From the NCBI RefSeq assembly GCF_947366995.1, contig NZ_CANBCC010000016.1, forward strand, positions 1 to 61,274: 61,274 nucleotides of DNA, in the 5' to 3' direction. Shown here in pieces: positions 1 to 10,691 of this stretch. Source of the stretch: an uncultured Aquabacterium sp. Lineage in GTDB: Bacteria > Pseudomonadota > Gammaproteobacteria > Burkholderiales > Burkholderiaceae_C. The stretch's first letter is position 1. Each line of letters starts with the position of its first letter. A program made the translations under genes and the position numbers. Under the pieces are notes generated by a model. That model did not search any database and had not been told where the DNA came from. It saw only the letters and a list, made by a program, of their open reading frames with translations.

Positions 1-35
1 GGTGACTTGAGTTCAGACGTGTGCTCTTCCGATCT
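1..35. other. Illumina adapter remnant at contig end
   Basis: The first 35 bases match the standard Illumina read-2 adapter with about one mismatch near the left end; the diagnostic core GTTCAGACGTGTGCTCTTCC is at 11-30, followed by GATCT. This is library sequence, not genome. It also supplies a false GTG start at 21 and five false residues (MLFRS) in frame with the truncated gene that follows. Confidence 0.97.
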
Positions 36-533
36 GTGATGATCCAGCGCATCGGCGCGCAGCCGGTGTCGGCCGACATCACGAACTTCTCGACCAAGTT
101 CAACAACGGCACGGTCGACATGATTGCTGCGCCCTCGATGGCATACAAGCCGCTCGAGCTCTACAAAGGCATCGGCAAGAACGGCGCGATGGCGCGCTTC
201 CCGATCATGATCCTGACCTACCAGGTCGTGCTCAACCACGCCAAGTTCCCCGAAGGCTTTGGCCAGGCATCGCGCAACTACTGGATGACCCAGTTCGACC
301 GCGCGCTGCAGCTGATCCGCCAGGCTGACGCCAGCGTGCCGCCCGCCACGTGGATGGAGCTCTCGCCGGAGAACGCCTACAAGTACACGCTGATGCTGCG
401 CGAGTCGCGCATCGACATCGCGCAGAAGGGCCTGTACGACAAGCGCGGCCTGAAGGTCATCAAGAAGATCCGCTGCAAGGTGAACGCGGCCGACCCGGAG
501 TGCACGACCAAGTCTGAAGAAGACTGGAAGTAA
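36..533 (+). CDS. TRAP-type solute-binding protein, C-terminal part
   Basis: The 5' end is missing: genomic sequence begins at 36, directly after adapter, so this is the C-terminal ~165 residues. The text (VSADITNFSTKFNNGTVDMIAAP, then a Y-L-Y-K-rich stretch and a tail with two cysteines) resembles the putative periplasmic solute-binding proteins encoded next to TRAP permeases (DUF6091-like), recalled rather than searched. The next gene on the same strand is a TRAP-like permease 101 bases away, which supports a transport role. The substrate cannot be read from the sequence. The signal peptide would lie in the missing part. Confidence 0.6.
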   Translation: MMIQRIGAQPVSADITNFSTKFNNGTVDMIAAPSMAYKPLELYKGIGKNGAMARFPIMILTYQVVLNHAKFPEGFGQASRNYWMTQFDRALQLIRQADASVPPATWMELSPENAYKYTLMLRESRIDIAQKGLYDKRGLKVIKKIRCKVNAADPECTTKSEEDWK

Positions 534-559
534 GCACGGCCCCTCGCCCGCCTCGCCAA

Positions 560-582
560 GGCCCTGCGCTGACCGCAGGGCC
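560..582 (+). promoter_or_regulatory. Intercistronic hairpin after binding-protein gene
   Basis: Perfect 9-bp stem GGCCCTGCG / CGCAGGGCC with a 5-base loop, 27 bases after the stop of the solute-binding gene and before the permease. There is no T run, so it is not a normal terminator. In transport operons such hairpins often protect the 3' end of the binding-protein message. The function here is inferred. Confidence 0.6.
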
Positions 583-610
583 CCGCCCTCCCTCACCCCG
601 CCTGCAGGAA

Positions 611-627
611 CGCTCGGTCACCGAGCG
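611..627 (+). promoter_or_regulatory. Palindrome between AGGA and permease start
   Basis: CGCTCGGT-C-ACCGAGCG lies between the only Shine-Dalgarno-like AGGA (606-609) and the ATG at 635. If folded in the mRNA it would shorten the apparent 25-base spacing to about 8. It may instead be a DNA operator. The sequence is clear; the function is inference. Confidence 0.5.
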
Positions 628-634
628 GCCCACG

Positions 635-2791
635 ATGACCATGACCCCCGCTGATTCCCGCAAAGTTCTGGGCCGCTCACCGCTCGAGTGGCTGTCGAGC
701 CTCCCCGTCTTCATCCTGCTGTTGCTGACCCTGATCATCGGCACCGGCGAGATGGTTCACGGCCAGTTGCTGAAGTTCGGCGAGTCGATGTTCGGCGACC
801 CGAAAGCCCAGGTTCAGTACTTCATGCTGCGCGCCGAGCCATCGCGCCCGGAATGCAATCCGAAGCTCGACATCGACGCCGAGATCCAGCGGCAGGGCAG
901 CAAGCCGGCCGCGGGCAGCGGGGATGACATCGATGATCTGTTCGGTGACGAGCCCGCCACCGACCCGGCCGTGCTGCGGCGCTCGCTGGAGCAGTCGCAG
1001 GCCATCTGCGCGGCCAAGCACGACCTCTACAACCGCGTGGTCGCGCACCAGACACCGCAGGTGAAGCTGTACCGAACGGTCGAGACCAGCTTCTTCATGC
1101 TGTTCCACTTCGGCACCGAGAACCGTTCGCTGATCCTGCTGCTGATGGTGGCGATTGCTGCGGTCAGTACGACGCTCGGCTTCCACCACATCGGCATCCG
1201 CCCGGGCCACTATTCGAAGGACTACCTGCTGCAGTCGGTCGCGCAGACCATCTCCAGCGGCCTGCTTCTGTTCTCGGCCATCCGCTACTACCAGATCCTG
1301 CTGGACTCCGGTGTGCCGGTTGAGCACCCGCTGCTGCACTACATCTGGATGGCGCTGTTCGTGATCCTGCTCGCGATCAACCTCAAGCGCGTGATCATGC
1401 CGGTGAAGTCGCCGCATGGTGAGGGCACCTGGGGCACCGCGATCCTGTCCATCCCGCTGTATGCGCAGATGGCGACCGTCGCTGGCGTCTACTTCCTCAT
1501 CAAGAACCACCACGCCGGGCTCGCCATCTACATCAACCAGCTGATGGAGTTGCCCAGCATCTTCATGAACCTGGGGCTGTTCATCTGGGCCGGCATGCTG
1601 CTCAAGCAGAGCCGCATCATCGACCTGCTGATGGACATCCTGCGTCCCTGGAGCCTGTCGCCGCAGCTGCTGACCTACATCATCCTGCTGGGTGCCTCGG
1701 TGGCCACGGCCTACACGGGCGCATCGGGCGTGTTCGTGATTGCCGCCGGCGGCATCATCTACCACGAAGTGCGTGCCTCGGGTGGCTCGCGTCAGTTCGC
1801 GCTGGCGGCCACCGCGATGTCGGGCTCGCTGGGCGTCGTGCTGCGCCCCTGCCTGCTGGTCGTGTTCATTGCCGCACTCAACAAGCAGGTCACCACCAGT
1901 GCGCTGTACCACTGGGGCTTCTATGTGTTCCTGCTGACGTCGACGCTGTTCTTCCTCGCCTCGCAGATGCTGCGCACCCAGCGGGCCAGCATCGAATCGC
2001 CCGCTGTGGCGATCCCTGCGATGCTGCGCCACATGGTGCCCACCCTGCCCTACATCGCCCTGACCGTCGCCGTCATTGCGATCTACGAGTACGCACTGGA
2101 CACCAAGCTCAACGAGATCACGGCGCCGACCATCATGCCGGTCATCCTGCTGATCGTTCTGGTGTTCGACAAGCTGGTGAACAAGGGCAAGACGGCTCTG
2201 ACGCCGGACTACGCCAGCCATCGCCAGGAAGGCGTGGAACGCTCGATCCGCTATGCGACCAATGAGACCGTGGGCCACATCGGCGCCCTGCTGAGCCTGA
2301 TGACCCTGTCGCTGGCCATGGGCGGCGTGATCGAACGCTCCGAGGTGATGGACAACTTCCCGAAGGTGTTCGAAAACCACTGGACTGCGATGACCTTCCT
2401 GGTGGTGACCAAGGTGGTGCTCGGCATGATCATGGACCCGTTCGGCGCCGTGGTGCTCGTCTCGGGCACGCTGGCCCCCATCGCATACGCCAACAACATC
2501 GATCCGATGCACTTCTGGATGATGGTGCTGGTGGCCTTCGAGCTGGGCTACCTGCTGCCCCCGGTGGCCATCAACCAGCTGCTGACACGCCAGGTGATCG
2601 GCGAGGAAGAAGTGGGCCAGGCCGACTCGGAGGTCCGCCATCTGGGCTTCTACCGCCGCTACGAGCGCTGGATCCTGCCGCTGGCGGTGATGGCGGTCGG
2701 CCTCGTGATCGTGTCCTATGGCCCGCTGCTGGTCCACGACATCCCCGAGCTGGCTTTCATCCGGGACTGGTTCCCCTCGGCACCCCAGTGA
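635..2791 (+). CDS. TRAP transporter large permease (fused type)
   Basis: A 718-residue integral membrane protein with well over a dozen hydrophobic segments. The N-terminal part has one membrane helix (residues ~20-42), then a ~90-residue hydrophilic segment with two Cys and a D-rich stretch (IDDLFGDEPATDP), then further helices; the second half has DctM-like features (GASVATAYTGASGVFVIAAGG, MAMGGVIERSE, PFGAVVLVSGTLAPI). The length fits a fusion of DctQ-like and DctM-like parts. It would import an organic anion with the upstream binding protein using an ion gradient. ATG at 635 is the first plausible start; the nearest AGGA (606-609) is 25 bases away with a 17-base palindrome between. Confidence 0.75.
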   Translation: MTMTPADSRKVLGRSPLEWLSSLPVFILLLLTLIIGTGEMVHGQLLKFGESMFGDPKAQVQYFMLRAEPSRPECNPKLDIDAEIQRQGSKPAAGSGDDIDDLFGDEPATDPAVLRRSLEQSQAICAAKHDLYNRVVAHQTPQVKLYRTVETSFFMLFHFGTENRSLILLLMVAIAAVSTTLGFHHIGIRPGHYSKDYLLQSVAQTISSGLLLFSAIRYYQILLDSGVPVEHPLLHYIWMALFVILLAINLKRVIMPVKSPHGEGTWGTAILSIPLYAQMATVAGVYFLIKNHHAGLAIYINQLMELPSIFMNLGLFIWAGMLLKQSRIIDLLMDILRPWSLSPQLLTYIILLGASVATAYTGASGVFVIAAGGIIYHEVRASGGSRQFALAATAMSGSLGVVLRPCLLVVFIAALNKQVTTSALYHWGFYVFLLTSTLFFLASQMLRTQRASIESPAVAIPAMLRHMVPTLPYIALTVAVIAIYEYALDTKLNEITAPTIMPVILLIVLVFDKLVNKGKTALTPDYASHRQEGVERSIRYATNETVGHIGALLSLMTLSLAMGGVIERSEVMDNFPKVFENHWTAMTFLVVTKVVLGMIMDPFGAVVLVSGTLAPIAYANNIDPMHFWMMVLVAFELGYLLPPVAINQLLTRQVIGEEEVGQADSEVRHLGFYRRYERWILPLAVMAVGLVIVSYGPLLVHDIPELAFIRDWFPSAPQ

Positions 2792-2828
2792 GTGCGTGCA
2801 CCGCCCTGGCGGTGCCCTGAGCCCCACC

Positions 2829-2863
2829 ACCGGCCGACTGCATCTGCATCGGCCGGTTTTTTT
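2829..2863 (+). terminator. Rho-independent terminator of TRAP operon
   Basis: Stem ACCGGCCGA / TCGGCCGGT (9 bp, perfect) with an 11-base loop, followed directly by a run of T. It lies 38 bases after the permease stop and before the metalloprotease start. Confidence 0.93.
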
Positions 2864-2914
2864 GCGTCGGCGGAACGAAGTCCGTCGGGTGTGCCGCGGT
2901 GGTAAGGTCACCGA

Positions 2915-5641
2915 ATGCGTGTCGAAGTGTCTGCCGTTTTCCGTGAGCCGCCGCTGCGCGGCCTGTTCTGGCCTCTTGCGCTGGCTGCCGTCCTGAGCAC
3001 CGGCTGCACCACGGTGGGGGGGCGTGGCACCCCGAGTGCCATGCCAGCGGTGAACGCGCCACCCACCGGCACGGGCTCGCCCGCGCAGCCCGCGGGTTCA
3101 CCACCGGCCTTCGAGCAGGTGAGCAGAGGCGCGGAGCGTCAGGACGGGCTGCTGCCAGTCTGGCGCAAGCAGGACAAGGTCTGGCTGGAGCTCAAACCCG
3201 AGATGCTGGGCAAGCCGCTCTTTCTGTCGCCCAAGGTCTCGCGGGGCATCGGCGAAGCGGGCGTGTTCGGCGGGCTCATGCACAGCCGCTCGGCCCAGGT
3301 CGGCCGCCCTCAGTGGGTCGAGTTCCGCAAGGTGCAGCAACAGGTGCAGTTGCTGGCCGTGAACGCCGCCTACACCGCGCAGCAAGGCACGCCGCAGGCA
3401 CTGGCCGTTGCCGCCGCCTACTCACCCAGTCTGCTCGCCAGCGCACCGCTGGCCAGCGCCCCGCACGCCGAAAACGGCGCCGTGCTGGTCGACCTGAATG
3501 CGCTGATGCTGGGGGACGTGCTGGGCCTGGCCCAGCACCTGCAGCGCCAGTATCGGCAAGGCTATGCCCTTGACCCGCGCCACACCGTGCTGCTTCAGGC
3601 GCGCAGCGATGCCGACGCCGCGGTTTTCGAGGTAAGCCAGCACTTTGCCACCGCAGGCATCAGCGCGGGCAGCACCACGCCGGGCACGCCCGGCTCGACC
3701 GTGCCCGTGACGGTGCCCGACCCGCGCAGCCTGTTCGTGAACGTGCACTACACGCTCAGCCCGCTGCCAGCGCAACCGATGCCGCGTCGACCTGCCGATG
3801 CCCGCGTGGGCTATTTCAGCTCCAGCGTGGTCGACTTCACGCAAGACCTGCGCCGCACACCGCGCGAGCGCTACATCAACCGCTGGCGGCTCGAGAAGAA
3901 GGATCCTGCCGCCCCGTTGTCCGAGCCGGTGCAACCCGTTGTGTTCTGGCTGGATCCCAGCATCCCGCAGGCCTACCGAGCCGCCGTGACAGAAGGCGTG
4001 CTGGAATGGAACAAGGCCTTCGAGGCCATCGGGCTGCGCAACGCCATCGAGGTCCGCACCCCACCCGCCAACACGCCGTTCGACACACTGGAAACCGGAC
4101 GCGCCTCGATCCGCTGGATGGCCAACAACGAGCCCAGCTTCGGCGCCATCGGCCCTAGCCACGTGGATCCTCGCTCTGGTGAAATCCTTGACGCAGACAT
4201 CGCGCTGGAGAGCCTGTCGTCTCGCGCGATCCGCACCGCGCGCAGCCAGTACCTGAACGGGCTGCCCGCGCTGCAGCACAGCGGCAGCCACACCGAGCAC
4301 CGCCATCCCGACGGCGAACAATGCCAGCATGCCGAACACGCTGCCGAGCAACTCGGCCTGGCGCTCGACGTTCTGGCCACCCGCGGCGAGCTCGACCCGG
4401 ACAGCCCTGAAGTCGAAGCCTTCGTGCTGGCCTACCTGAAGGACACCACCATGCACGAGGTGGGGCACGCGCTCGGCCTGCGCCACAACTTCCGCGCCTC
4501 ACGGTGGCGCACCGCCGATGAACTGGCCCATCCGACGCTGGGCGCACGTGCAGGCAACAGCGCCTCGGTGATGGACTATGCCCCCATCAACCTGCCGCTG
4601 CCCGGGCAGCCGCGGCCCGCCCCGTTCCAGACCACGTTGGGGCCGTACGACTTCTGGGCCATCGAATACGGCTACAAGCCGCTGCCCGCCGATCAGACCC
4701 AGGCTGCGGCCGAATTGCGCGCCATCGCCGCGCGCAGCGCCGAGCCCGCCTGGCGCGAGGCCCTTGCCTTTGGCACGGACGAGGACAACCTGCTGGGCCT
4801 TGACCCCCAGGCGCTCACGTTCGACCTGGGCCGCGACCCCATCGCGTTCGCCCGTCAGCGCCTGACCATCGTGCGTGACCTGTTCGATCGGCAGGCGCGT
4901 CGGTCACCGCAACCCGGCGACGACGCCGCCCTGCCCCGCCGTGCCGTGGCCTATGGCCTGCGCGAGTTGGGCCGCACCAGCCAGATCCTGCTGCGCCAGG
5001 TGGGCGGCCTGGTCACCCGACGCGATGACCCGGCCAGCGGGCGTGACCTGCTCGTGCCGCTGCCCGCTGCCGAGCAACGCAGCGCACTGACCCTGCTGCT
5101 CGATGAACTGCTGGCACCGGGTGCCGTGAATTTGCCTCCCGCGCTGTTGCGGCGCCTGGCACCCGACTACCTCGACCGCCAGGACCAGCGCGAACTCACG
5201 CCACAGCTGACCGACTTTTCAGTGGCCGAGCAAGAGCTGACACGCCAGCGCCAGTTGCTCGACGGGCTCATGGCCGAATCCCTCGCCGAGCGGCTGCTCG
5301 ACAACGCCGACAAGATGCGCGATCAGGAGCGCCGCCCGCTCACCGTCGCCGAACTGCACCAACGGCTGCGCGACGCAGTGTGGGCGCCGCCCCGCCATCC
5401 TGTGGATGCGGCACAGCGCCGCAACCTGCAGCGCGAGCACGTGAACCGCCTGGCCCAGGCAGTGGTGCGGGGCAACCGGCGCGCCGACGTACGGGCTGTG
5501 GTGCGCGATGAGGCGCAGCGGCTGGCATCCCGATTGGCAGCCACGCGCGGCGGGGATGCCATCGAAGCTGCCCACCGCCGGGACTGCCTCGACACGCTGC
5601 GAAGCGCGCTGCAGGCCAGCGTGGTGCGCACCACCCCTTGA
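2915..5641 (+). CDS. Zinc-dependent metalloprotease lipoprotein (DUF4953/DUF5117 type)
   Basis: A 908-residue protein with the metzincin-like motif HEVGHALGLRH at residues 514-524, whose three His ligate zinc with Glu as catalytic base. The N-terminus has a short hydrophobic segment ending LSTGC (Cys31), a plausible but non-canonical lipobox, so export and lipid anchoring are inferred. The region before the motif (DFTQDLRRTPRERYINRWRLEKK, then VVFWLDPSIPQAYRAAVTEGVLEWNKAFE) and the SVMDYAPINLPLP segment after it match the large proteobacterial and Bacteroidetes zinc proteases of the DUF5117-DUF4953 group. An AAGGT precedes the ATG. It stands alone between a terminator and the helicase gene. 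The substrate is unknown. Confidence 0.85.
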   Translation: MRVEVSAVFREPPLRGLFWPLALAAVLSTGCTTVGGRGTPSAMPAVNAPPTGTGSPAQPAGSPPAFEQVSRGAERQDGLLPVWRKQDKVWLELKPEMLGKPLFLSPKVSRGIGEAGVFGGLMHSRSAQVGRPQWVEFRKVQQQVQLLAVNAAYTAQQGTPQALAVAAAYSPSLLASAPLASAPHAENGAVLVDLNALMLGDVLGLAQHLQRQYRQGYALDPRHTVLLQARSDADAAVFEVSQHFATAGISAGSTTPGTPGSTVPVTVPDPRSLFVNVHYTLSPLPAQPMPRRPADARVGYFSSSVVDFTQDLRRTPRERYINRWRLEKKDPAAPLSEPVQPVVFWLDPSIPQAYRAAVTEGVLEWNKAFEAIGLRNAIEVRTPPANTPFDTLETGRASIRWMANNEPSFGAIGPSHVDPRSGEILDADIALESLSSRAIRTARSQYLNGLPALQHSGSHTEHRHPDGEQCQHAEHAAEQLGLALDVLATRGELDPDSPEVEAFVLAYLKDTTMHEVGHALGLRHNFRASRWRTADELAHPTLGARAGNSASVMDYAPINLPLPGQPRPAPFQTTLGPYDFWAIEYGYKPLPADQTQAAAELRAIAARSAEPAWREALAFGTDEDNLLGLDPQALTFDLGRDPIAFARQRLTIVRDLFDRQARRSPQPGDDAALPRRAVAYGLRELGRTSQILLRQVGGLVTRRDDPASGRDLLVPLPAAEQRSALTLLLDELLAPGAVNLPPALLRRLAPDYLDRQDQRELTPQLTDFSVAEQELTRQRQLLDGLMAESLAERLLDNADKMRDQERRPLTVAELHQRLRDAVWAPPRHPVDAAQRRNLQREHVNRLAQAVVRGNRRADVRAVVRDEAQRLASRLAATRGGDAIEAAHRRDCLDTLRSALQASVVRTTP

Positions 5642-5736
5642 GGGGCAGCCCCCCAGGCATCAGGCCACCCCATCAGTGTGAGCGGCAGGGACTTCATTCC
5701 AGGGGGACAATAGCGCTTGACCTGACCGCCTGCCCC

Positions 5737-7908
5737 ATGGACCTGCCCACGCTGTTCTCCGAATCCGGCCCCCTGGCCCGCGCCTTTGACGGCTACTGCA
5801 AGCGCCAGGAGCAGATCGAGATGGCGCAAGCCATCCAGCAGGCGATCCGCGAGGCCCGCACCGTGGTGCTCGAAGCGGGCACCGGGGTCGGCAAGACAGC
5901 GGCCTACCTCGTGCCCTCGCTGCTGGAAGGCGGCAAGGTGATCGTCTCGACCGGCACCAAGGCGCTGCAGGACCAGCTCTACTATCGCGATCTGCCCGCC
6001 GTGCGCGACGCCCTCGCCGTGCCCATCAAGGTCGCGCTGCTCAAGGGGCGCAGCAACTACCTGTGCTGGCATCACCTCGACCGCGCCAACCAGGACGCCA
6101 CGCTGCTGTCGAGCCGCCAGGAAGTGCGCGACCTCGGCATCGTCAACCGCTTCATCCACCTGACGCCCACGGGCGACAAGGCCGAGTGCACCCAGGTGCC
6201 CGAGCACGCCACCATCTGGGCGCGGGTCACGTCCACGCGCGAAACCTGTCTGGGCAGCGACTGCAAGCACCACGCCGAATGCTTCGTGGTCAAGGCGCGC
6301 CGGGAGGCGCAGGACGCCGATGTCGTCGTCGTCAACCACCACCTCTTCTTTGCCGACCTGATGCTGCGCGAGGAAGGGGTGCCCGAGCTGCTGCCCAACG
6401 CGCAGACCATCGTGTTCGACGAAGCGCACCAGCTGCCCGACACCGCCACGCTGTTCTTCGGGCAGTCGGTGTCCACCGCGCAGCTGCTGGATCTGCTGCG
6501 CGACACGCTGGCCACCGGGCAGGCTCAGGCCCGCGACGCGGCCAACTGGAACGACGTGCTGGCCCCGCTGGACCGCAGCACGCGCGATCTCCGGCTGTGC
6601 TTCGGTCCCCAGACGCAGCGCATGTCGCAGGCCCAGCTGGGTGAGTCGCACCTGCTGTTTCCCGCGGTCGAAGAAGTGCGGGGCGCCCTGCGCGAGGTGC
6701 GCGAGGTGCTGGACAGTGCCGCTGACCGCAGCCCCGATCTGGCCCAGCTGCACCGCCGCGCCGACGAGCTGCTGCAACGCCTGTGTGCCTGGGGCGGGCC
6801 CGACAACCCCGCCGAGCCAGTGCTGTGCTGGGTGGACGTGGGCACGCATGGCGTGCAGCTGCACCGCACGCCCATCTCGGTGGCGGATGTGTTCCGCCGG
6901 CAGCGCCTGGGCCTGGACGCCGACGACCACGACGATGACGAGACCGCAGACCACGCCGACGCGCTGCCCGACGACCCGGACCACGCGGCGGCACTGGAGG
7001 CGCTTTTCGACAAGGCGGACGACAAACTGGATGACCTCGATGAACTGGGTGACTTGCAAGCCCTGATGGCCGGCAGCGAGGCCGTTGAGGCGGCGCCACC
7101 CACGAGCACCGAACGCGCTGCGGCCACCGTGCCGCGCAAGGCCTGGGTGTTCACATCAGCCACGCTGGCCGTGCGCAACGACTTCCATCACTTCACCGAA
7201 GCACTTGGACTGGAAGACGCGCACTGCCAGGCCTGGTCCAGCCCATACGACTACCCCAACCAGGCGATGCTGTACGTGCCGCATGGCCTGCCGCAGCCCA
7301 GCGACCCGGGCCACACCGACGCCGTGGTCGACGCGGCGCTCCCGCTGATCCGGGCCAATGAAGGCCGCGCCTTCCTGCTGTGCACGAGCCTGCGGGCGGT
7401 GGCACGCGCCACCGAGCGGCTGCGCCAGTTGCTGGCCGACGCAGGCGACCCGTATCCGGTGCTGCAGCAGGGCGACGCGCCCCGCCCCACCCTGCTGGAC
7501 GACTTCCGCAAGGCGGGCAACGCCGTGCTCGTCGGCAGCCACAGCTTCTGGGAAGGCATCGACGTCAAGGGCGATGCCCTGACGCTGGTGATCATCGACA
7601 AGCTGCCGTTCGCGCCTCCCGATGACCCGGTGCTCGCCAAGCGGCTGGAACTGCTGCAGCAACAGGGCGGCAACCCTTTCATGTCGCATCAGGTGCCGCA
7701 GGCCATCATCTCGCTCAAGCAGGGCGCGGGCCGGCTGATCCGCAGCGAGCGCGACCACGGCGTGCTGATGATCTGCGACACGCGGCTGATCGACAAACCC
7801 TACGGCCGCCGCATCTGGCAGAGCCTGCCACCGATGCGGCGCAGCCGCGTTCAGCAGGAAGCCGTCGACTTCCTGCTCCGCCTGAAAGACTCGGCCGCGG
7901 CCCCCTGA
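5737..7908 (+). CDS. yoaA: Fe-S superfamily 2 helicase, DinG/YoaA type
   Basis: A 723-residue ATP-dependent 5'-3' DNA helicase of the XPD/Rad3-like group. Walker A EAGTGVGKT lies at ~46-54 and the DEAH box at 228-231. Cys110, 171, 176 and 182 have the C-x60-C-x4-C-x5-C layout expected for the 4Fe-4S domain. C-terminal motifs include GSHSFWEGID and QGAGRLIRSERDHG. In E. coli YoaA acts in replication-damage repair with HolC; a similar role is likely. ATG at 5737 fits homologues; the frame is open further upstream to 5638 but overlaps the protease stop. A strongly acidic segment at residues ~396-445 (many D and E) is not part of the conserved core and explains the length above the usual ~640. 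Confidence 0.88.
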   Translation: MDLPTLFSESGPLARAFDGYCKRQEQIEMAQAIQQAIREARTVVLEAGTGVGKTAAYLVPSLLEGGKVIVSTGTKALQDQLYYRDLPAVRDALAVPIKVALLKGRSNYLCWHHLDRANQDATLLSSRQEVRDLGIVNRFIHLTPTGDKAECTQVPEHATIWARVTSTRETCLGSDCKHHAECFVVKARREAQDADVVVVNHHLFFADLMLREEGVPELLPNAQTIVFDEAHQLPDTATLFFGQSVSTAQLLDLLRDTLATGQAQARDAANWNDVLAPLDRSTRDLRLCFGPQTQRMSQAQLGESHLLFPAVEEVRGALREVREVLDSAADRSPDLAQLHRRADELLQRLCAWGGPDNPAEPVLCWVDVGTHGVQLHRTPISVADVFRRQRLGLDADDHDDDETADHADALPDDPDHAAALEALFDKADDKLDDLDELGDLQALMAGSEAVEAAPPTSTERAAATVPRKAWVFTSATLAVRNDFHHFTEALGLEDAHCQAWSSPYDYPNQAMLYVPHGLPQPSDPGHTDAVVDAALPLIRANEGRAFLLCTSLRAVARATERLRQLLADAGDPYPVLQQGDAPRPTLLDDFRKAGNAVLVGSHSFWEGIDVKGDALTLVIIDKLPFAPPDDPVLAKRLELLQQQGGNPFMSHQVPQAIISLKQGAGRLIRSERDHGVLMICDTRLIDKPYGRRIWQSLPPMRRSRVQQEAVDFLLRLKDSAAAP

Positions 7909-7915
7909 GCGGCGC

Positions 7916-9623
<1,708 letters not shown>

Positions 9624-9699
9624 GGTCTGTCCTCAGCTGAGGGGGCCTGTGGCCGCCGTCCAGGGTGTCCGGGGCCCGGGCTCCGCCGGAAGTGGCGCG

Positions 9700-9705
9700 A
9701 TTCTA
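9700..9705 (-). promoter_or_regulatory. Candidate -10 element for panBC
   Basis: TAGAAT (5 of 6 to TATAAT) on the minus strand, ~77 bases before the panB start, inside the 166-base gap between scpA and panB. I see no good -35 at 17 bases, so this is only a candidate. The rest of the gap (9624-9789) shows no other feature. Confidence 0.35.
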
Positions 9706-9789
9706 GGCCAGGGCCGGAGGCGACGGGGCGGCAAGGCGTCAGACCCTGCGCGCGGCCCCGGCTCACGCTCGGGCGCGGTCGTGCGCCGT

Positions 9790-10641
9790 TCAGGCGGGGC
9801 GGTAGGCCAGGCGCACGTAGATGGGCGCGAACGCCTCGGCCTGGGTGATGTCGAGCAGGCCTTCCTTGCCCAGCTCGAGCAGGGCGATGAAGGTCACCAC
9901 CAGCACCTGCGGGCCACGCGTCACGTCGAACAGGTCGGCGAACTCGACGAAGCGCTGGCCCTGCAGCGTGCGCAGCACGATGCCCATGTGCTCGCGCACC
10001 GACAGCTCTTCGCGGGTGATGGTGTGGTGCGTGTGCAGCCGCGCGCGCTTGAGGATGTCCATCCAGGCCTCGCGCAGGTCGGCCAGCGTCACCTCGGGGT
10101 GGCGCACCACCAGCGAGGGGTCGGAGTGCACCTGCACCCGCATGAAATCGCGGCCCAGCAGCGGCAACTGATAGAGGCCGGCCGCGGCCAGCTTCATCTG
10201 CTCGTACTCGATGAGGCGGCGCACCAGCTCGGCGCGCGGGTCTTCCGGTTCCTGCCCATCCTCGGAGGGCTTGGGCGGCAGCAGCATGCGCGACTTGATC
10301 TCGATGAGCATGGCCGCCATGAGCAGGTACTCGGAGGCGAGTTCGAGGTTGCGCTTGCGGATCTGGTCGACGTAGGCCAGGTACTGGCGCGTCAGGTCGG
10401 CCAGCGGGATGTCGAGGATGTTGAAGTTCTGCTTGCGGATCAGGTACAGCAACAGATCCAGCGGGCCCTGAAAGGCCTCCAGAAAGACCTCGAGCGCATC
10501 CGGCGGGATGTAGAGGTCGGTCGGCAGCGAGAACAGCGGCTCGCCATACAGGCGCGCCACCGCCACGTGGTCCACGACCTCGGGCAGCCCCTGTTCGTCC
10601 AGCGGGGGCGCGGGCAGGCCGCCGTCCGCGTCGGCAGCCAT
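9790..10641 (-). CDS. scpA: Segregation and condensation protein A
   Basis: A 283-residue kleisin that joins SMC and ScpB in the chromosome-condensing complex. The segment FEGPLDLLLYLI-like (FQGPLDLLLYLIRKQNFNILDIPLA) near residues 58-82 is the ScpA signature, followed by YLLMAAMLIEIKSRMLLP. ATG at 10641 (MAADADGG) is chosen because upstream codons overlap the DUF3460 gene. A scpB partner is not in this window. The operon DUF3460-scpA with pan genes is common in Burkholderiales. Confidence 0.94.
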   Translation of the reverse strand: MAADADGGLPAPPLDEQGLPEVVDHVAVARLYGEPLFSLPTDLYIPPDALEVFLEAFQGPLDLLLYLIRKQNFNILDIPLADLTRQYLAYVDQIRKRNLELASEYLLMAAMLIEIKSRMLLPPKPSEDGQEPEDPRAELVRRLIEYEQMKLAAAGLYQLPLLGRDFMRVQVHSDPSLVVRHPEVTLADLREAWMDILKRARLHTHHTITREELSVREHMGIVLRTLQGQRFVEFADLFDVTRGPQVLVVTFIALLELGKEGLLDITQAEAFAPIYVRLAYRPA

Positions 10642-10691
10642 GGTGTCCGGGTTCACCGTGCGGCGAAAACGGTCAGGTGAGCCAGCCGGGC

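Noticed and set aside
677..2911. Long minus-strand open frame of 744 codons opposite the TRAP permease
   Set aside because: It is rich in His, Gln, Arg and Gly without domains and mirrors the codon pattern of the real gene; typical shadow frame of high-GC DNA.
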